From an uncultured Actinomycetes bacterium (GTDB lineage: Bacteria; Actinomycetota; CADDZG01; WHSQ01): a DNA stretch of 64,000 nt. Shown one piece after another: positions 42,915 to 52,931 of this stretch. Each line of letters opens with the position of its first letter. The stretch's first letter is position 1. Position numbers and translations under genes: made by a program. Under the pieces are notes generated by a model. It did no database searches and was not told where the DNA came from. It worked only from the letters and a program-made list of their open reading frames with translations. The stretch lies in NCBI GenBank assembly GCA_937863385.1, contig CALMBW010000020.1:62001-126000 (forward strand), in the 5' to 3' direction.

Positions 42915-42956
42915 CGCCCTAGCCGGCCCACTCCGCAGGTCGGATATCGTGAGGGA

Positions 42957-43460
42957 ATGGCTAAGGATTCCTCATTCGACGTCGTTTCAGAGATAGACCT
43001 GCAAGAACTTCGCAACGCGGTTGACCAAGCTCATCGCGAGATCTCGACCCGCTTCGACTTCAAGGACACCGGCTCGGACCTAGACCTGTCGATCCAAACA
43101 GATAACGTGACGATCACCGCCCGTTCCAACACCGAGCAGAAGGTGAAAGACGTGGTCCGAGTGCTCGAAGAGAAGCTCGTCAAGCGCAAGATCGCCACAA
43201 AGGCTTTGCAGAAGGGCAACATCGAGCCGGCCGCCGGAGGCACCGCTCGTCAAACGATGACCATCACCCAGGGGATCTCCACCGAGAAGGCTAGGGAGAT
43301 CGTCAAGTTCATCAAGGATCAGAAACTGAAGGCTCAGGTAGCCATCCAAGGCGACCAAGTCCGCGTCAGTTCTAAGTCGCGCGATATCTTGCAAGACGTG
43401 ATCGCCTCCCTGAAGGAACACGACTTCGGGATCCCGCTCCAGTTCGTCAACTACCGCTAA
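42957..43460 (+). CDS. yajQ: YajQ family (cyclic di-GMP-binding) protein
   Basis: A 167-residue protein of the DUF520/YajQ family, two ferredoxin-like domains. FDVVSEIDLQELRNAVDQA, STRFDFKDT, and the final KEHDFGIPLQFVNYR are hallmark segments. Some members bind cyclic di-GMP or nucleic acids. A GGDEF-EAL protein in this window could supply that signal. Confidence 0.93.
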   Translation: MAKDSSFDVVSEIDLQELRNAVDQAHREISTRFDFKDTGSDLDLSIQTDNVTITARSNTEQKVKDVVRVLEEKLVKRKIATKALQKGNIEPAAGGTARQTMTITQGISTEKAREIVKFIKDQKLKAQVAIQGDQVRVSSKSRDILQDVIASLKEHDFGIPLQFVNYR

Positions 43461-43464
43461 CCGA

Positions 43465-43484
43465 AGCGACCAAGTTAGGTCGCT
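43465..43484. terminator. Hairpin between convergent yajQ and HAD genes
   Basis: AGCGACC, loop AAGTTA, GGTCGCT is a perfect 7-bp stem between the two convergent stop codons, a plausible bidirectional terminator though without clear T tracts. Confidence 0.45.
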
Positions 43485-44118
43485 ACCCCAGCTCGATCCC
43501 CAGCAGGTCTTGCAACTCACTGATCGTCGCCGACGGACTCCGGTGAAGCACGGTGGACATCCCGATCTCCTTGGCCGTCGCCAGATGTCCGGGGTGATCG
43601 TCGACGAAGACACAGACGTCGTGGCCGAGGCCCAATCGCTGAACCGTTAGATCGAAGATCTCCCGATCGGGTTTCCGCATCCCCACTTCGCCCGAGATCA
43701 CGACCACATCGAACAGGCCGGGGAATCGCTCTAGCGGGTAGAGTCCCATGCCCCACGAATTCGAGCAGAGCGCCGTCTTGAGCCCAGCCGCCTTGGCCCT
43801 CTCGACCGCGGTGTACATCTCTTCCTCAGGTTCGAGGGTTTCGAAGATGCGATCGACAAGTCCCGACGGATCGATGGTCTTGCCGGTCTCTTCTTCGAGG
43901 CGCTTCGCAAAGCCGATGCTGAACTCTTCTTCCGGGATCTTTCCCGTCTCGAACCCTTTCACGAGGTCGTCCTCGTAGCCGGAGTATGCGCGCAGCGCCG
44001 CCCGCACGAGATCCTGGAACTCGATCCCCAGCACCCCTGCGAAGGCCGCCATCGACTTGTCCAAAGAGGTGGTCAGAACCCCTCCGAAATCAACGATCAA
44101 AGCCTCGTAACGATCCAC
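43483..44118 (-). CDS. HAD-superfamily hydrolase
   Basis: A 211-residue haloacid dehalogenase-like phosphatase. Motif I is IVDFGGVLT, so the second Asp of the usual D-x-D is Gly, as in YihX-type and epoxide hydrolase-type HADs. Motif II is ALCSNSWG and the later KPDREIFDLTVQRLG, then VFVDDHPGHLATAKEIGM. The C1 cap is helical. The GTG at 44118 is preceded by AAAGG; a TTG at 44124 overlapping the phosphotransferase stop is the alternative. It follows the acyl-CoA dehydrogenase/phosphotransferase pair. Confidence 0.85.
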   Translation of the reverse strand: MDRYEALIVDFGGVLTTSLDKSMAAFAGVLGIEFQDLVRAALRAYSGYEDDLVKGFETGKIPEEEFSIGFAKRLEEETGKTIDPSGLVDRIFETLEPEEEMYTAVERAKAAGLKTALCSNSWGMGLYPLERFPGLFDVVVISGEVGMRKPDREIFDLTVQRLGLGHDVCVFVDDHPGHLATAKEIGMSTVLHRSPSATISELQDLLGIELG

Positions 44119-44120
44119 AT

Positions 44121-45164
44121 TCAACCTTTCGCAAGATCCAGAGCGATAGAGGCAAGTTCTGGGACTCCCGACTCCATCTTGGCGAAGAAAGGATCGTCGG
44201 TCATGCCTGCAAGATGGCGTGCATATGAACCTTCGAGCAGGATCGCCAGCTTCCAGATCGCCAGAACCCGGTACCAATCGAGTCCATCCACATCCCGTCC
44301 CGTAGCGTCCTGGTAACGAGAAACCAGTTCGTCTCGAGACGAGAACCCTTCCATCTCGGTTACCCGGGTCGTGTCCGAGAAGATCGAACCCGCAGCGTCC
44401 CCCGGCTCCCGCCAGAAAGAGATGAGCCAACCAAGATCCGCGAGTGGGTCACCCAGGGTCGACATCTCCCAATCCAGGATCGCGTTGAGGCGAGCGGGCA
44501 AGACGGGGGCAAACATCACGTTATCGAGCTTGTAATCACCATGTACCAGCGTGGAAGGGCCGGACTCGGGAAGCTCCGTCGCAAGCCACTCGCCCACCGC
44601 AACCAGGTCAGGGATCGGCCGTGTGTGCGGCAAGGTCAGCTCCATCTGCCCGGTCCACCGCTTGAGCTGCCTGGCGAGATATCCGTCCGGCCGGCCGAAG
44701 CCTTCTAGTCCTGCGAGCTTCACGTCCACTGCATGCAGCTCGACCAGGGAGTCGATCAACTCCTGCCCGATACGTGCGCGTTCACCAACATCGAACCGGG
44801 ATGGGAGCGAGTCGCGGATCACATCTCCGTGCATGCGCTCCATCAGGTAGAACGGAGCTCCGATCACCGACCCGTCCTCGCAGGAGGCGATCGTTCGTGG
44901 GGCACGCACTTCGGTCGGCCCGAGCGCCGAAAGAACTCGGTACTCGCGTACGACGTCGTGTGCGGAAGGCAGGAAAGCCCCCAAAGGAGGTCTGCGAAGC
45001 ACCAGATCTCTCTTGCCGAACCGCAAGAAGAACGTCTCGTTGCTGTGGCCGGCTTGGTGACGCTCGATCTCGAGCTCTTGCTCGGCCGAAGCATCGGGGA
45101 TCGCTTCGGCGAGAAACGTTCGAAGCGCGTCGACGCTCACAAGCGCGTCGAGCGGAGTGCTCAC
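44121..45164 (-). CDS. Acyl-CoA dehydrogenase-associated phosphotransferase (APH family)
   Basis: A 347-residue kinase-fold protein of the aminoglycoside phosphotransferase/choline kinase family. HQAGHSNETFFLRFGKRDLV and LRRPP make the nucleotide region, LVHGDYKLDNVMF the catalytic loop and ILDWEMSTLGDPLADLGWL the metal site. This subtype is typically beside acyl-CoA dehydrogenases in actinobacteria and resembles the kinase half of ACAD10/11, which phosphorylates 4-hydroxy acids. Its GTG start overlaps the dehydrogenase stop by four bases. Confidence 0.87.
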   Translation of the reverse strand: MSTPLDALVSVDALRTFLAEAIPDASAEQELEIERHQAGHSNETFFLRFGKRDLVLRRPPLGAFLPSAHDVVREYRVLSALGPTEVRAPRTIASCEDGSVIGAPFYLMERMHGDVIRDSLPSRFDVGERARIGQELIDSLVELHAVDVKLAGLEGFGRPDGYLARQLKRWTGQMELTLPHTRPIPDLVAVGEWLATELPESGPSTLVHGDYKLDNVMFAPVLPARLNAILDWEMSTLGDPLADLGWLISFWREPGDAAGSIFSDTTRVTEMEGFSSRDELVSRYQDATGRDVDGLDWYRVLAIWKLAILLEGSYARHLAGMTDDPFFAKMESGVPELASIALDLAKG

Positions 45165-46384
45165 GCTAGGCCACCCGTAGCAGGCTTCGCGGTGCCGGCC
45201 GTCATCACCGTTCTCAAGACGTTTCGAGCGATCACCATACGATGGACCTCAGACGGCCCATCGTAGATACGTGCAGCCCTAGCGTCTCGATAGAAGCGCT
45301 CCAGGGGCATGTCGCCCGAGTAACCGAGTGCTCCGTGGATCTGCAGCGCTCTATCGACGACCTTGTTGAGTATCTCTGAGATGTAGACCTTGCTCATCGA
45401 CACTTCCTGCCTGTAGTCCTTGTTCTTCTCGATCAAGTAAGCAGCGTGCAGCACCATCAGCCGGCTCGCGTAGAGCTCGATAGCGGAGTCGGCCAACCAG
45501 TTCTGAACGGTCTGCCGTTTCGCAAGCGGTTCACCAAACGTGTGACGTTCCAGCGCACGCTGCGCTGCCAGATCAAGTGCGCGTTGCGCCACACCGATCC
45601 AGCGCATGGCATGAGCCAGTCGTGCGGGGCCAAGCCGCACCTGGGCAAGCTTGTAACCTTCGCCCGGTCCCCCCAACATCGAATCTGAGCCCACCCGGCA
45701 ATCCTCGAGCAGGACCTCACAATGTCCACCGGGCCCGTGCGTGCCCATCACCGGGATCTCTCTCAGCACCTTCCATCCGGGGTTATCTCCGTCTACGAGG
45801 AACAACGAGTAGGAGTTGCGTTCGCTGTCCCCAGAAGCAGTCTTGGCAACGACGATGGCGAACGCGGCCCCCATGGCGCCGGTGATGAACCACTTCTCGC
45901 CGTTCAGCACCCAGTCATCACCATCTCTCTCAGCAGTGGTCGCGATCCCCAGCGGGTCTGCTCCCGCCGCGCGTTCCGTCATCGCGAAGCAGCTCCGAGC
46001 ACGGCCCTCTGCCAATGGGCGGAGATACGTCTCGTTCTGTTCGCCGGTCCCGGCATGCAGGAGCAGATGCATGTTGCCCTCGTCCGGTGCCATGCAGTTC
46101 AGCGCCAAGCTGGCTAGCCCCGACACCCCACATTCCTGCGAGACGATCGCCATCCCTAAAGCCCCGAGCCCCAATCCCCCCCACGACTCGGGCATATGCG
46201 GGTTGAACAGACCGGCTGCTCGCGCCTTGTCCCGAAGTCCGGCCACTACCTCTGCCAGGCCGTCCCCCTCCAGTTCCACGTCCGGTCCGAGTGCGGCTTC
46301 GGTGGGCAGAACCACATCGGTCACGAAGGTCGCTACCTTCGTTTGGATCTGCTTTACGTCTTCGGGGAGTTCGAAATCGATCAT
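45161..46384 (-). CDS. Acyl-CoA dehydrogenase (ACAD10/11-like)
   Basis: A 407-residue flavoenzyme that oxidises acyl-CoA thioesters. MIDFELPEDVKQIQTKVATF opens the helical domain; SCFAMTERAAGADPLGI and VLNGEKWFITGAM bind FAD; HTFGEPLAKRQTVQNWLADS, QIHGALGYSGDMPLERFYRD and RIYDGPSEVHRMVIARNVL form the C-terminal domain. The long-chain/ACAD11-like form and the adjacent phosphotransferase suggest breakdown of 4-hydroxy fatty acids, by analogy with ACAD10/11. AAGGACGAG precedes the ATG. Confidence 0.9.
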   Translation of the reverse strand: MIDFELPEDVKQIQTKVATFVTDVVLPTEAALGPDVELEGDGLAEVVAGLRDKARAAGLFNPHMPESWGGLGLGALGMAIVSQECGVSGLASLALNCMAPDEGNMHLLLHAGTGEQNETYLRPLAEGRARSCFAMTERAAGADPLGIATTAERDGDDWVLNGEKWFITGAMGAAFAIVVAKTASGDSERNSYSLFLVDGDNPGWKVLREIPVMGTHGPGGHCEVLLEDCRVGSDSMLGGPGEGYKLAQVRLGPARLAHAMRWIGVAQRALDLAAQRALERHTFGEPLAKRQTVQNWLADSAIELYASRLMVLHAAYLIEKNKDYRQEVSMSKVYISEILNKVVDRALQIHGALGYSGDMPLERFYRDARAARIYDGPSEVHRMVIARNVLRTVMTAGTAKPATGGLA

Positions 46385-46439
46385 CTCGTCCTTCTCGCAG
46401 TAGCAGGAACGACCGAGCCTACTGTTAGCCTCAGGATCG

Positions 46440-47144
46440 ATGACCCCCGCGCGCCGGACATCTGCCGCTGCCTGTCTGCTGCTCCTCGCTGCTTGCGCAC
46501 CCGAAGCGGCGAGCGAGGAGGGCGGCAAGGTAGCTGGCCTCTACCAGATCTTCTTCTACGTAGCAGTGGTGATCTTCGTCTCGGTGGCGGGATTGATCGG
46601 TTGGAGCATCATCGCCTTTCGCGACCGGGGCGACTCAGACGAGCCCACCCAGTTCCACACGAAGCTGGGACTCGAGATCCTCTGGTTCGCCATCCCGACG
46701 GTGATAGTCATCGTGCTATTCATCTTGTCGACAGGCGTTCTGGGCGAAGTGAACGAAGAGACGCCGGAGGGGGCCGGCGTGGTCGTCGAGGTTCAAGGTT
46801 TCCAGTGGGGTTGGCGCTTCACATGGCCGGACGGCACCAGCCTCGACAGCCTCCCCGATGATCCCGCCACGATCTATCTACCCACACGGACACCGATCAC
46901 TTTCGAGCTGAAGTCTCAGGACGTGATCCATTCCTTTTACGTACCGCGTTTCTTGATCAAGCGAGATGTCGTACCGGGAAGGAACAACAGGATCGATCTA
47001 ACGATCGAGGATGAAGGTACCTACGGTGGGAAGTGCGCGGAGTTCTGTGGTCTGCTGCACGATCAGATGGACTTCACGATCCAAGCCGTCCCTCAAGATG
47101 AGTTCGAAGATTGGCTGTCAGGCCTGGGATCCGAGGACGAATGA
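46440..47144 (+). CDS. ctaC: Cytochrome c oxidase subunit II
   Basis: A 234-residue lipoprotein-type subunit II with lipobox LLAAC, two transmembrane helices, and a cupredoxin domain binding the CuA centre: [10 protein letters not shown] and [16 protein letters not shown] carry the ligands. The [14 protein letters not shown] aromatic segment for electron entry is present. It feeds electrons from the bcc complex to subunit I. The stop overlaps ctaD (ATGA). Divergent from the acyl-CoA dehydrogenase gene. Confidence 0.93.
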   Translation: MTPARRTSAAACLLLLAACAPEAASEEGGKVAGLYQIFFYVAVVIFVSVAGLIGWSIIAFRDRGDSDEPTQFHTKLGLEILWFAIPTVIVIVLFILSTGVLGEVNEETPEGAGVVVEVQGFQWGWRFTWPDGTSLDSLPDDPATIYLPTRTPITFELKSQDVIHSFYVPRFLIKRDVVPGRNNRIDLTIEDEGTYGGKCAEFCGLLHDQMDFTIQAVPQDEFEDWLSGLGSEDE

Positions 47145-48775
47145 TGAACACCGAACAACACACCACCAAGCCGAAACCGGGTCTGGCCGACTGGTTCTCG
47201 ACCGTCGATCACAAGAAGATCGGCATCCTCTACATCATCTCGGCCTTCGCCTTCTTCTTGCTTTCGGGGCTGCTGGCCCTTGTCATGCGACTCGAACTGG
47301 CTGAGCCCGGACTTCAATTTCTAGATCGCCAGGCTTACAACGAGCTGTTCACGATGCACGGAACCGGGATGCTCTTCTTCTTTGGAACCCCAATGGTTTT
47401 CGGGCTCGCCAACTACTTCGTCCCGCTACACATCGGAGCACCGGACATGGCCTATCCGCGCTTGAACGCCTTCTCATTCTGGCTATCTCTTACCGGTGCG
47501 ATCGTCGCTTTCGCAGGTTTCTTGACCGCGTCGGGTGCCGCAGCTTTTGGGTGGACCGCCTACCCACCTCTGTCCACCGAGACGTACTCACCTGGGCCCG
47601 GTGGGGATCTGTGGATCATCGGCATCGCACTGGCAGGGCTTGCTTCAACCTTAGGAGCGATCAATCTCATCGCGACCATCTTCGGCTTGAGGGCGCCAGG
47701 CATGACGATGTTCCGCATACCGATCTTCGTTTGGAACGTGCTAGTGACCTCGGCCTTGGTGCTGTTCACATTTCCGGTTCTCACGGCAGCGCTTGCCGCA
47801 CTTTTCATCGATCGAAACCTGGGTGGAAGCTTCTTCGAAGCCAGCAACGGCGGCGACCCAGTGTTGTTCCAACACCTGTTCTGGTTCTTCGGCCATCCCG
47901 AGGTCTACATCCTGATCCTGCCGTTCTTCGGGGTGATCTCCGAGATCATCCCGGTGTTCTCTCGCAAGCCGCTATTCGGCTACAAGGGATTCGTGTTCGC
48001 CACGATATTGATCGGTGTCTTCAGCTTCTCGGTGTGGGCCCACCACATGTTCACTACGGGCGTGGTTGACAACCCGTTCTTCAGTGCCACCTCGATGGTG
48101 ATCGCCGTTCCCACCGGTGTGAAGTTCTTCAACTGGATCGCAACGATGTGGCGAGGCAAGATCCGTTTCCCGACCCCGATGTTGTTCTCGGTGGGCTTCC
48201 TATTCATGTTCCTGATGGGAGGCATCACCGGCATCTTCCTTGCCTCACCCCCCATCGATTACGCGACGCACGACACCTATTACGTCGTAGCCCACTTCCA
48301 CTACACACTGTTCGGTGGCAGCGTCTTTGCGCTGTTCGCGGGCATGTACTACTGGGTACCGAAGATGTCGGGCCGGATGCTGCGGGAAGGGCTGGGCAAA
48401 CTCCATTTCTGGACCATGTTGGTCGGCTTCAATCTGACTTTCTTCCCCCAACATCAATTGGGGCTTAACGGGATGCAGCGCAGGGTCGCCGACTACCCAG
48501 CGGGCTCGGGGTACGAAGACATGAACCTGTTGAGCACGGTCGGGGCATTCCTGGTCGCCCTTAGCGTCGGGGTGTTCCTCGTGAACGTCTATGTCTCGCT
48601 ACGACACGGCCCGCGCGCCGGGGACGACCCATGGCAAGGAAACACGCTGGAGTGGGCCACCTCTTCCCCGCCGCCCGAGCACAACTTCCATTCACTCCCC
48701 CCTATCCATTCCGAACGACCGGTCTACGACGCGCGCAACCCGTCCGATAAGCCATCGGGTGGACCATCCCGATGA
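47141..48775 (+). CDS. ctaD: Cytochrome c oxidase subunit I
   Basis: A 544-residue, 12-helix heme-copper oxidase core. [12 protein letters not shown] supplies a low-spin heme ligand, [14 protein letters not shown] the CuB histidine with the cross-linking tyrosine and the D-channel glutamate, WAHHMFT two CuB histidines, and [17 protein letters not shown] the heme ligands. The GHPEVY form places it in the A-type family. ATG overlaps the ctaC stop; ctaF follows with an ATGA overlap. Confidence 0.95.
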   Translation: MMNTEQHTTKPKPGLADWFSTVDHKKIGILYIISAFAFFLLSGLLALVMRLELAEPGLQFLDRQAYNELFTMHGTGMLFFFGTPMVFGLANYFVPLHIGAPDMAYPRLNAFSFWLSLTGAIVAFAGFLTASGAAAFGWTAYPPLSTETYSPGPGGDLWIIGIALAGLASTLGAINLIATIFGLRAPGMTMFRIPIFVWNVLVTSALVLFTFPVLTAALAALFIDRNLGGSFFEASNGGDPVLFQHLFWFFGHPEVYILILPFFGVISEIIPVFSRKPLFGYKGFVFATILIGVFSFSVWAHHMFTTGVVDNPFFSATSMVIAVPTGVKFFNWIATMWRGKIRFPTPMLFSVGFLFMFLMGGITGIFLASPPIDYATHDTYYVVAHFHYTLFGGSVFALFAGMYYWVPKMSGRMLREGLGKLHFWTMLVGFNLTFFPQHQLGLNGMQRRVADYPAGSGYEDMNLLSTVGAFLVALSVGVFLVNVYVSLRHGPRAGDDPWQGNTLEWATSSPPPEHNFHSLPPIHSERPVYDARNPSDKPSGGPSR

Positions 48776-49188
48776 GTGAAGAGGTTCGGTTCTTCCTCCG
48801 GATCGCCGCGTACACGGCATTCATAGCTACCGTCTATTGGTTCGTCAGCTACGAGCCGGCTGGGACGGTGCTTCTCCTGTTCTTGCTCGCGGCTGCGGGT
48901 ACCTTCGGCCTGGTGGTCTTGAGCCACGTAGAAGCAGCTCGGGGTGTTGCATCCAGCGGGATGGTCAGACGCGCCCTCGGCTTCGACGACCCCACTCCCT
49001 CTGCCTCCGAGCCACTTCAGATCCAAGAGGACCTCTACCCGACGGCGACCCTGTGGCCGCTGGGTGTCGCTTCCGGAGTAACGCTGGCAGCCCTGGGTCT
49101 CATCTACGGCGCGTGGCTATGGATCCCTGGGCTGGCGATGACGATCGGTTGTGCGATCTCGTGGCTAACAGAACTCGACCATTCATGA
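48772..49188 (+). CDS. ctaF: Actinobacterial cytochrome c oxidase subunit IV (CtaF)
   Basis: A 138-residue membrane protein with about four helices; [36 protein letters not shown] and the C-terminal SLYP-type segment ([18 protein letters not shown]) match the actinobacterial subunit IV that helps join the oxidase to the bcc complex. Subunit III (ctaE) is not in this cluster. Confidence 0.85.
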   Translation: MSEEVRFFLRIAAYTAFIATVYWFVSYEPAGTVLLLFLLAAAGTFGLVVLSHVEAARGVASSGMVRRALGFDDPTPSASEPLQIQEDLYPTATLWPLGVASGVTLAALGLIYGAWLWIPGLAMTIGCAISWLTELDHS

Positions 49189-49214
49189 AGAGGTCTTAGG
49201 GGTCCGCTGCACCC

Positions 49215-49970
49215 TTAGAACGGGATCAGTTCGGCCCCCTCACACACAACCCTGAAGTAGCGGCGCAATGCAGGATCGACGTAGTTGTCGAACCTCTCGA
49301 TACTGCGCTCCTCTCCGACATAAGAAGCAGTGGTCCCTTCGATCCGATAGGTCCGCCGGGACAGCTCCCACCTCGTGTTCTGGGGATCCTGGGCCTCCGC
49401 CCGGAAGAGGGTGACCTCGCCCGGCGAGCAAGAAGCTCCTTCACCCAGACGGGTGATGCCGCCATAGTTGACGGCCATCGGTTCTCCATCGAGTGTCAGC
49501 GGTACAAGGGCATCGCCTTGAACGAACATCAGGTTCAATCGAGCCCAAGGCGCACCATGACTCGCGTAGTCGAGAACCTTCAGCCACCATTCCATGTCGC
49601 CGTCGCCGTCGACGTCCGACGCCCCCACAGCCCGGGGATAGTCCGCTCCGGCTTCGAGCCCTTGGTCGATCTCTGCTCCTGACGTGACCAACCGCACGCG
49701 CCAACCCTGAGGTTTCTCGTCTGCCGACGTCAGCGCGTAGATAGTGAAGACGGCCCCTCCGGCTTCCACCACAGAGGCGCACCCAGCTTCCTTGGGGAAA
49801 TCAGGATCATCGAGCTGGGGACACGGACCCCCGTTCACGAAGGTCGGTGGTGAAGATCGGTGGGAGAGGGGGGCGGACGGGTCTGCCTCGCCCGCCGGCG
49901 TTCGGGAACTGCATGAAACGAGCGCTGCGGCAGAGAACGCTGCGAGGCCGGCAAAGAGCAGGCGTGGCAT
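49215..49970 (-). CDS. Lipoprotein of unknown function downstream of qcrB
   Basis: A 251-residue lipoprotein (lipobox ALVSC). The mature part is beta-rich; DVDGDGDMEWW looks like an FG-GAP/EF-hand type calcium loop. Two cysteine pairs (GGPCPQL, KEAGCASVV, SCSPGE, VVCEGAE) suggest disulfides. No family is recognised. It starts one base after the qcrB stop, so it probably belongs to the respiratory operon. Confidence 0.65.
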   Translation of the reverse strand: MPRLLFAGLAAFSAAALVSCSSRTPAGEADPSAPLSHRSSPPTFVNGGPCPQLDDPDFPKEAGCASVVEAGGAVFTIYALTSADEKPQGWRVRLVTSGAEIDQGLEAGADYPRAVGASDVDGDGDMEWWLKVLDYASHGAPWARLNLMFVQGDALVPLTLDGEPMAVNYGGITRLGEGASCSPGEVTLFRAEAQDPQNTRWELSRRTYRIEGTTASYVGEERSIERFDNYVDPALRRYFRVVCEGAELIPF

Positions 49971-49971
49971 C

Positions 49972-51312
49972 TCAGAACCCGCCGGTCGGGCCGCGTCGCA
50001 GCTTCACCCCTCGCTTGCGCCCCAGCAGGTTCGACTTGTTGTTCCCCAGCGAGGCGGCGATCCGGTATGCGAGCCATCCACCCGATGCGGGGAGGACGAA
50101 GATCGCGATGCGCAGAACGTTGGTGATCTGTTCGACCGATGCGTTGAACATGATCGCTAGGACGTCGTTGCCGCCCGCGAGGGTGAGCAGACCGAAGAAG
50201 ATCAGTCCCGCCACCCCGATACCGACCCGGATAGGAACATCCGTGGGGTCGTCCAGCAGGTGGTGCTCCGCTTCGTCCCGGGTGACACGGCGTTCGATCC
50301 ATGGCCAGGCCCCCATGACCGTGAATGCAAGGCCCGGCATAACGACTCCAGGCCAGAACGGTGACGGGATCGTGATCCCGAATAGAGTCAGATCGAGTGG
50401 CGGAAACAGCCGAAGGGCACCTTCGAGCCATCCTACGTACCAGTCCGGTTGGGAAGGTGCGCTAACGGTTGTTGCATCGAACGGACCGAAGTCCCAGATC
50501 GGGTTGATCTGAAGAAGTCCGCCCATGAAAGCGAGCACCGCAGCCGTCAGCGCAAGTAGCGCCGCGGACTTCATCACCTGTTGTGGCCAGAAGGCCTTGC
50601 CGACGACGTTGCCTTCGGTCCTGCCGGCACCTTTGTATTGCGTGTGCTTCTGGCGCCACAGGATCGCTAGATGCACCGACACCAAGCCGATGATCAAGGC
50701 AGGGATCAGCATCACGTGCATAACGAACAGGCGCGAGATGATCCCTTCGGTCGGGAACTCTCCACCGAAGGCGAGGAAGGCTAGATGGGGGCCGAGTAAG
50801 GGAACCGAGATGAGAACGGAGTAGGCGATCCGCAAGCCGGTTCCCGACAAGAGATCGTCGGGCAATGAATATCCGGTGAATCCAGCGCCGATCCCGAGAA
50901 GGAGCAGGACCACACCGACAACCCAGTTCACGTCGCGGGGACGACGGAACGCGCCGGTAAAGAAGACGCGCATCATGTGAACCACGATGGAACCAACGAA
51001 TACCAGCGCTGCCCAATGGTGGATCTGGCGCATCACGAGTCCGGAGCGCACCTCGAACGAGATCCGCAAAACCGACTCGTAAGCTGCCGAGACCTCTTGA
51101 CCTTGCAGGGGTGCATATGGCCCGCGGTACGTCACGAGCTGAGCGTCCGGCCGGTAGAAGAGCGTCAGGAAAACCCCAGTAGCCAACAGGATGATGAAAG
51201 AGAACAGGGCCAGTTCCCCCAGCAGGAACGACCAATGGTCGGGGAAGACCTTCTTGAGGCTCTTTCGCGCCAGTCCGGCGATGCCCAGACGGCCGTCCAG
51301 CCATCTCAGCAT
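49972..51312 (-). CDS. qcrB: Cytochrome b subunit of the bcc complex (QcrB)
   Basis: A 446-residue integral membrane cytochrome b. FPDHWSFLLGELALFSFIIL, RQIHHWAALVFVGSIVVHMM with heme histidines, VNWVVGVVLLLLGIGAGFTG, then FVMHVMLIPALIIGLVSVHL with the second pair, and the quinol-site PDWYVGW (PEWY-type) are present. Actinobacterial length with a long C-terminal tail. It starts at the qcrA stop (TGATG). Confidence 0.94.
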   Translation of the reverse strand: MLRWLDGRLGIAGLARKSLKKVFPDHWSFLLGELALFSFIILLATGVFLTLFYRPDAQLVTYRGPYAPLQGQEVSAAYESVLRISFEVRSGLVMRQIHHWAALVFVGSIVVHMMRVFFTGAFRRPRDVNWVVGVVLLLLGIGAGFTGYSLPDDLLSGTGLRIAYSVLISVPLLGPHLAFLAFGGEFPTEGIISRLFVMHVMLIPALIIGLVSVHLAILWRQKHTQYKGAGRTEGNVVGKAFWPQQVMKSAALLALTAAVLAFMGGLLQINPIWDFGPFDATTVSAPSQPDWYVGWLEGALRLFPPLDLTLFGITIPSPFWPGVVMPGLAFTVMGAWPWIERRVTRDEAEHHLLDDPTDVPIRVGIGVAGLIFFGLLTLAGGNDVLAIMFNASVEQITNVLRIAIFVLPASGGWLAYRIAASLGNNKSNLLGRKRGVKLRRGPTGGF

Positions 51313-52148
51313 CAGCCGCCCCCGCCGGTCATGTTCCAGAACCCCGGACCCACAGGTTCGGTGAAGTCACCGAGCGCGATCAGAAAGCCTTCTTCGTCCA
51401 CACTGATCGGCAGTTGCGGCAGGGGGCGGTCGGCGGGTCCGAACGTCACGCTGCATCCCCGCAAGACATCGAAGGTGGACTGGTGACAAGGACACAGCAG
51501 CTCGTGTGCCTTCGCCCTGTAGAGGCCCACGGGGCACCCGGCATGGGTGCAGATCTTCGAATAGCCGATACAGCCGTCTGGGGCCCACGCGATCCTGTCC
51601 TCGGGCATCTCTAGATCTTGCACGTCGACCTTTATGAGAAGGGTCTGAGCGTCCGGGGAACCGACGTGACCCTCCGGGTAAACGGTGGTCACGCTATCCA
51701 GAACGAGATCGCCCGGGCGAAGGGGTGCACCCTCGGGATCGACCAAGCGAGCCCCTGCGGTCCACGGCGTGGTGAACAGATCCTGGCCGGGCCGGGGCCC
51801 TAGCGAGAGAGCTGGGATCGCAAGGGCTCCGGCGAGGGTTCCGCCCGCTCCCGCCATCAGGCGAACGAGCGCCTTGCGGCGGGTGATGTCAGAGGGGTGC
51901 AGGTCGTCCTCGGCGCGATCCACAAGAGCATCATCAGAAGAAAGCGGCTCACGCTCTTCGGATCTGGTCCTGGATGGGAGGAGGCCGACGGACCACACCG
52001 CCAGCCCAACGCCGAGGCCGCCCAGAGCTGTTCCCAGCAATGCGCCCTCGGCTTGAGCCTGCCCGCCTGAGACGTAGACGCCGACCAGACCCATGGACGC
52101 CATGATCGATACCGCGAACGCTACAGCGACGACCCTTTCAGGCTTCAT
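51312..52148 (-). CDS. qcrA: Rieske iron-sulfur subunit of the bcc complex (QcrA)
   Basis: A 278-residue actinobacterial Rieske protein with three transmembrane helices before the cluster domain. The 2Fe-2S motifs CTHAGCPVG and CPCHQSTFD are intact, each giving one Cys and one His ligand plus the disulfide cysteines. Start chosen at MKPERVVAVAF, after a ribosome site inside the qcrC end; the two genes overlap by 11 bases. Confidence 0.93.
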   Translation of the reverse strand: MKPERVVAVAFAVSIMASMGLVGVYVSGGQAQAEGALLGTALGGLGVGLAVWSVGLLPSRTRSEEREPLSSDDALVDRAEDDLHPSDITRRKALVRLMAGAGGTLAGALAIPALSLGPRPGQDLFTTPWTAGARLVDPEGAPLRPGDLVLDSVTTVYPEGHVGSPDAQTLLIKVDVQDLEMPEDRIAWAPDGCIGYSKICTHAGCPVGLYRAKAHELLCPCHQSTFDVLRGCSVTFGPADRPLPQLPISVDEEGFLIALGDFTEPVGPGFWNMTGGGG

Positions 52149-52863
52149 CACGTTTCCTCTTGGACCCAAGCAGCACGGAGATGGCAACCAAGCATGCGAC
52201 ACCGAGCCCCAATCCAACGAAACCCTCCGGCACCGGACCGATCCCACCTAGGTCCGCGCCCCCGAACGCACGCTGTTCGCGCAGATGCACAACGTAGGCA
52301 ACGATGTCCTGGATGTCCTCACTTTCGATCGCCGTGAACACGGGCATCTGTCCCGGGCCGGTGAGCATCGCTTCGGCGATCTCAACCGGGTCGGCAACAC
52401 TAAGGCTCGGTGCAAGAGCACCGGCTCCGACCGCGCCACCGCTACCAGTTGCTCCGTGGCAGGCAGCACAGTTCGCAACAAAGAGCTCCTGTCCATCCGA
52501 TAGATCAGCACCGTCAAGATCTACCGTTGGGATCTCGGGGCCCTCCCCTAGGGACGCGACGAACGCGGTCAGGGCTTCGATCTCATCTGGCGAGAAGGCA
52601 GGAGGCTTACGAACCGCCTGCGCACCATCGTCCGCCAGAGGCATCCGCCCGGTTCGCAGCTGAAAATCTGCGGCGGCCGCGCCTGCATCGATGATGCTCG
52701 GGCCGGCATCCGTCCCTTGGCCCTCGCTACCGTGACACGAGGCACACGACTCGATGAAGAGTTCACGCCCGTCTGGCTCCGCGGCAACCGATACGGACAG
52801 GGGAGCTAGTACCGCGCCCAGGCAGACAACGAGAGAAACCCGGCGTGAAACGGCTGAAGACAT
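52138..52863 (-). CDS. qcrC: Diheme cytochrome c subunit of the bcc complex (QcrC)
   Basis: A 241-residue exported c-type cytochrome: signal segment SLVVCLGAVLAPLSVSVAA, two heme motifs CASCHG and CAACHG with distal methionines in RMPLAD and QMPVFT, and a C-terminal transmembrane anchor followed by KRKRDEA. The diheme form is what actinobacteria use in place of a soluble cytochrome c. First gene of the operon qcrC-qcrA-qcrB-lipoprotein. Confidence 0.93.
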   Translation of the reverse strand: MSSAVSRRVSLVVCLGAVLAPLSVSVAAEPDGRELFIESCASCHGSEGQGTDAGPSIIDAGAAAADFQLRTGRMPLADDGAQAVRKPPAFSPDEIEALTAFVASLGEGPEIPTVDLDGADLSDGQELFVANCAACHGATGSGGAVGAGALAPSLSVADPVEIAEAMLTGPGQMPVFTAIESEDIQDIVAYVVHLREQRAFGGADLGGIGPVPEGFVGLGLGVACLVAISVLLGSKRKRDEA

Positions 52864-52931
52864 CGACGCCACGATATAAGGCAGACGAGTAGTATGCGGC
52901 CCGCACCCTTGAATCGCGATCGGAGGATCCA

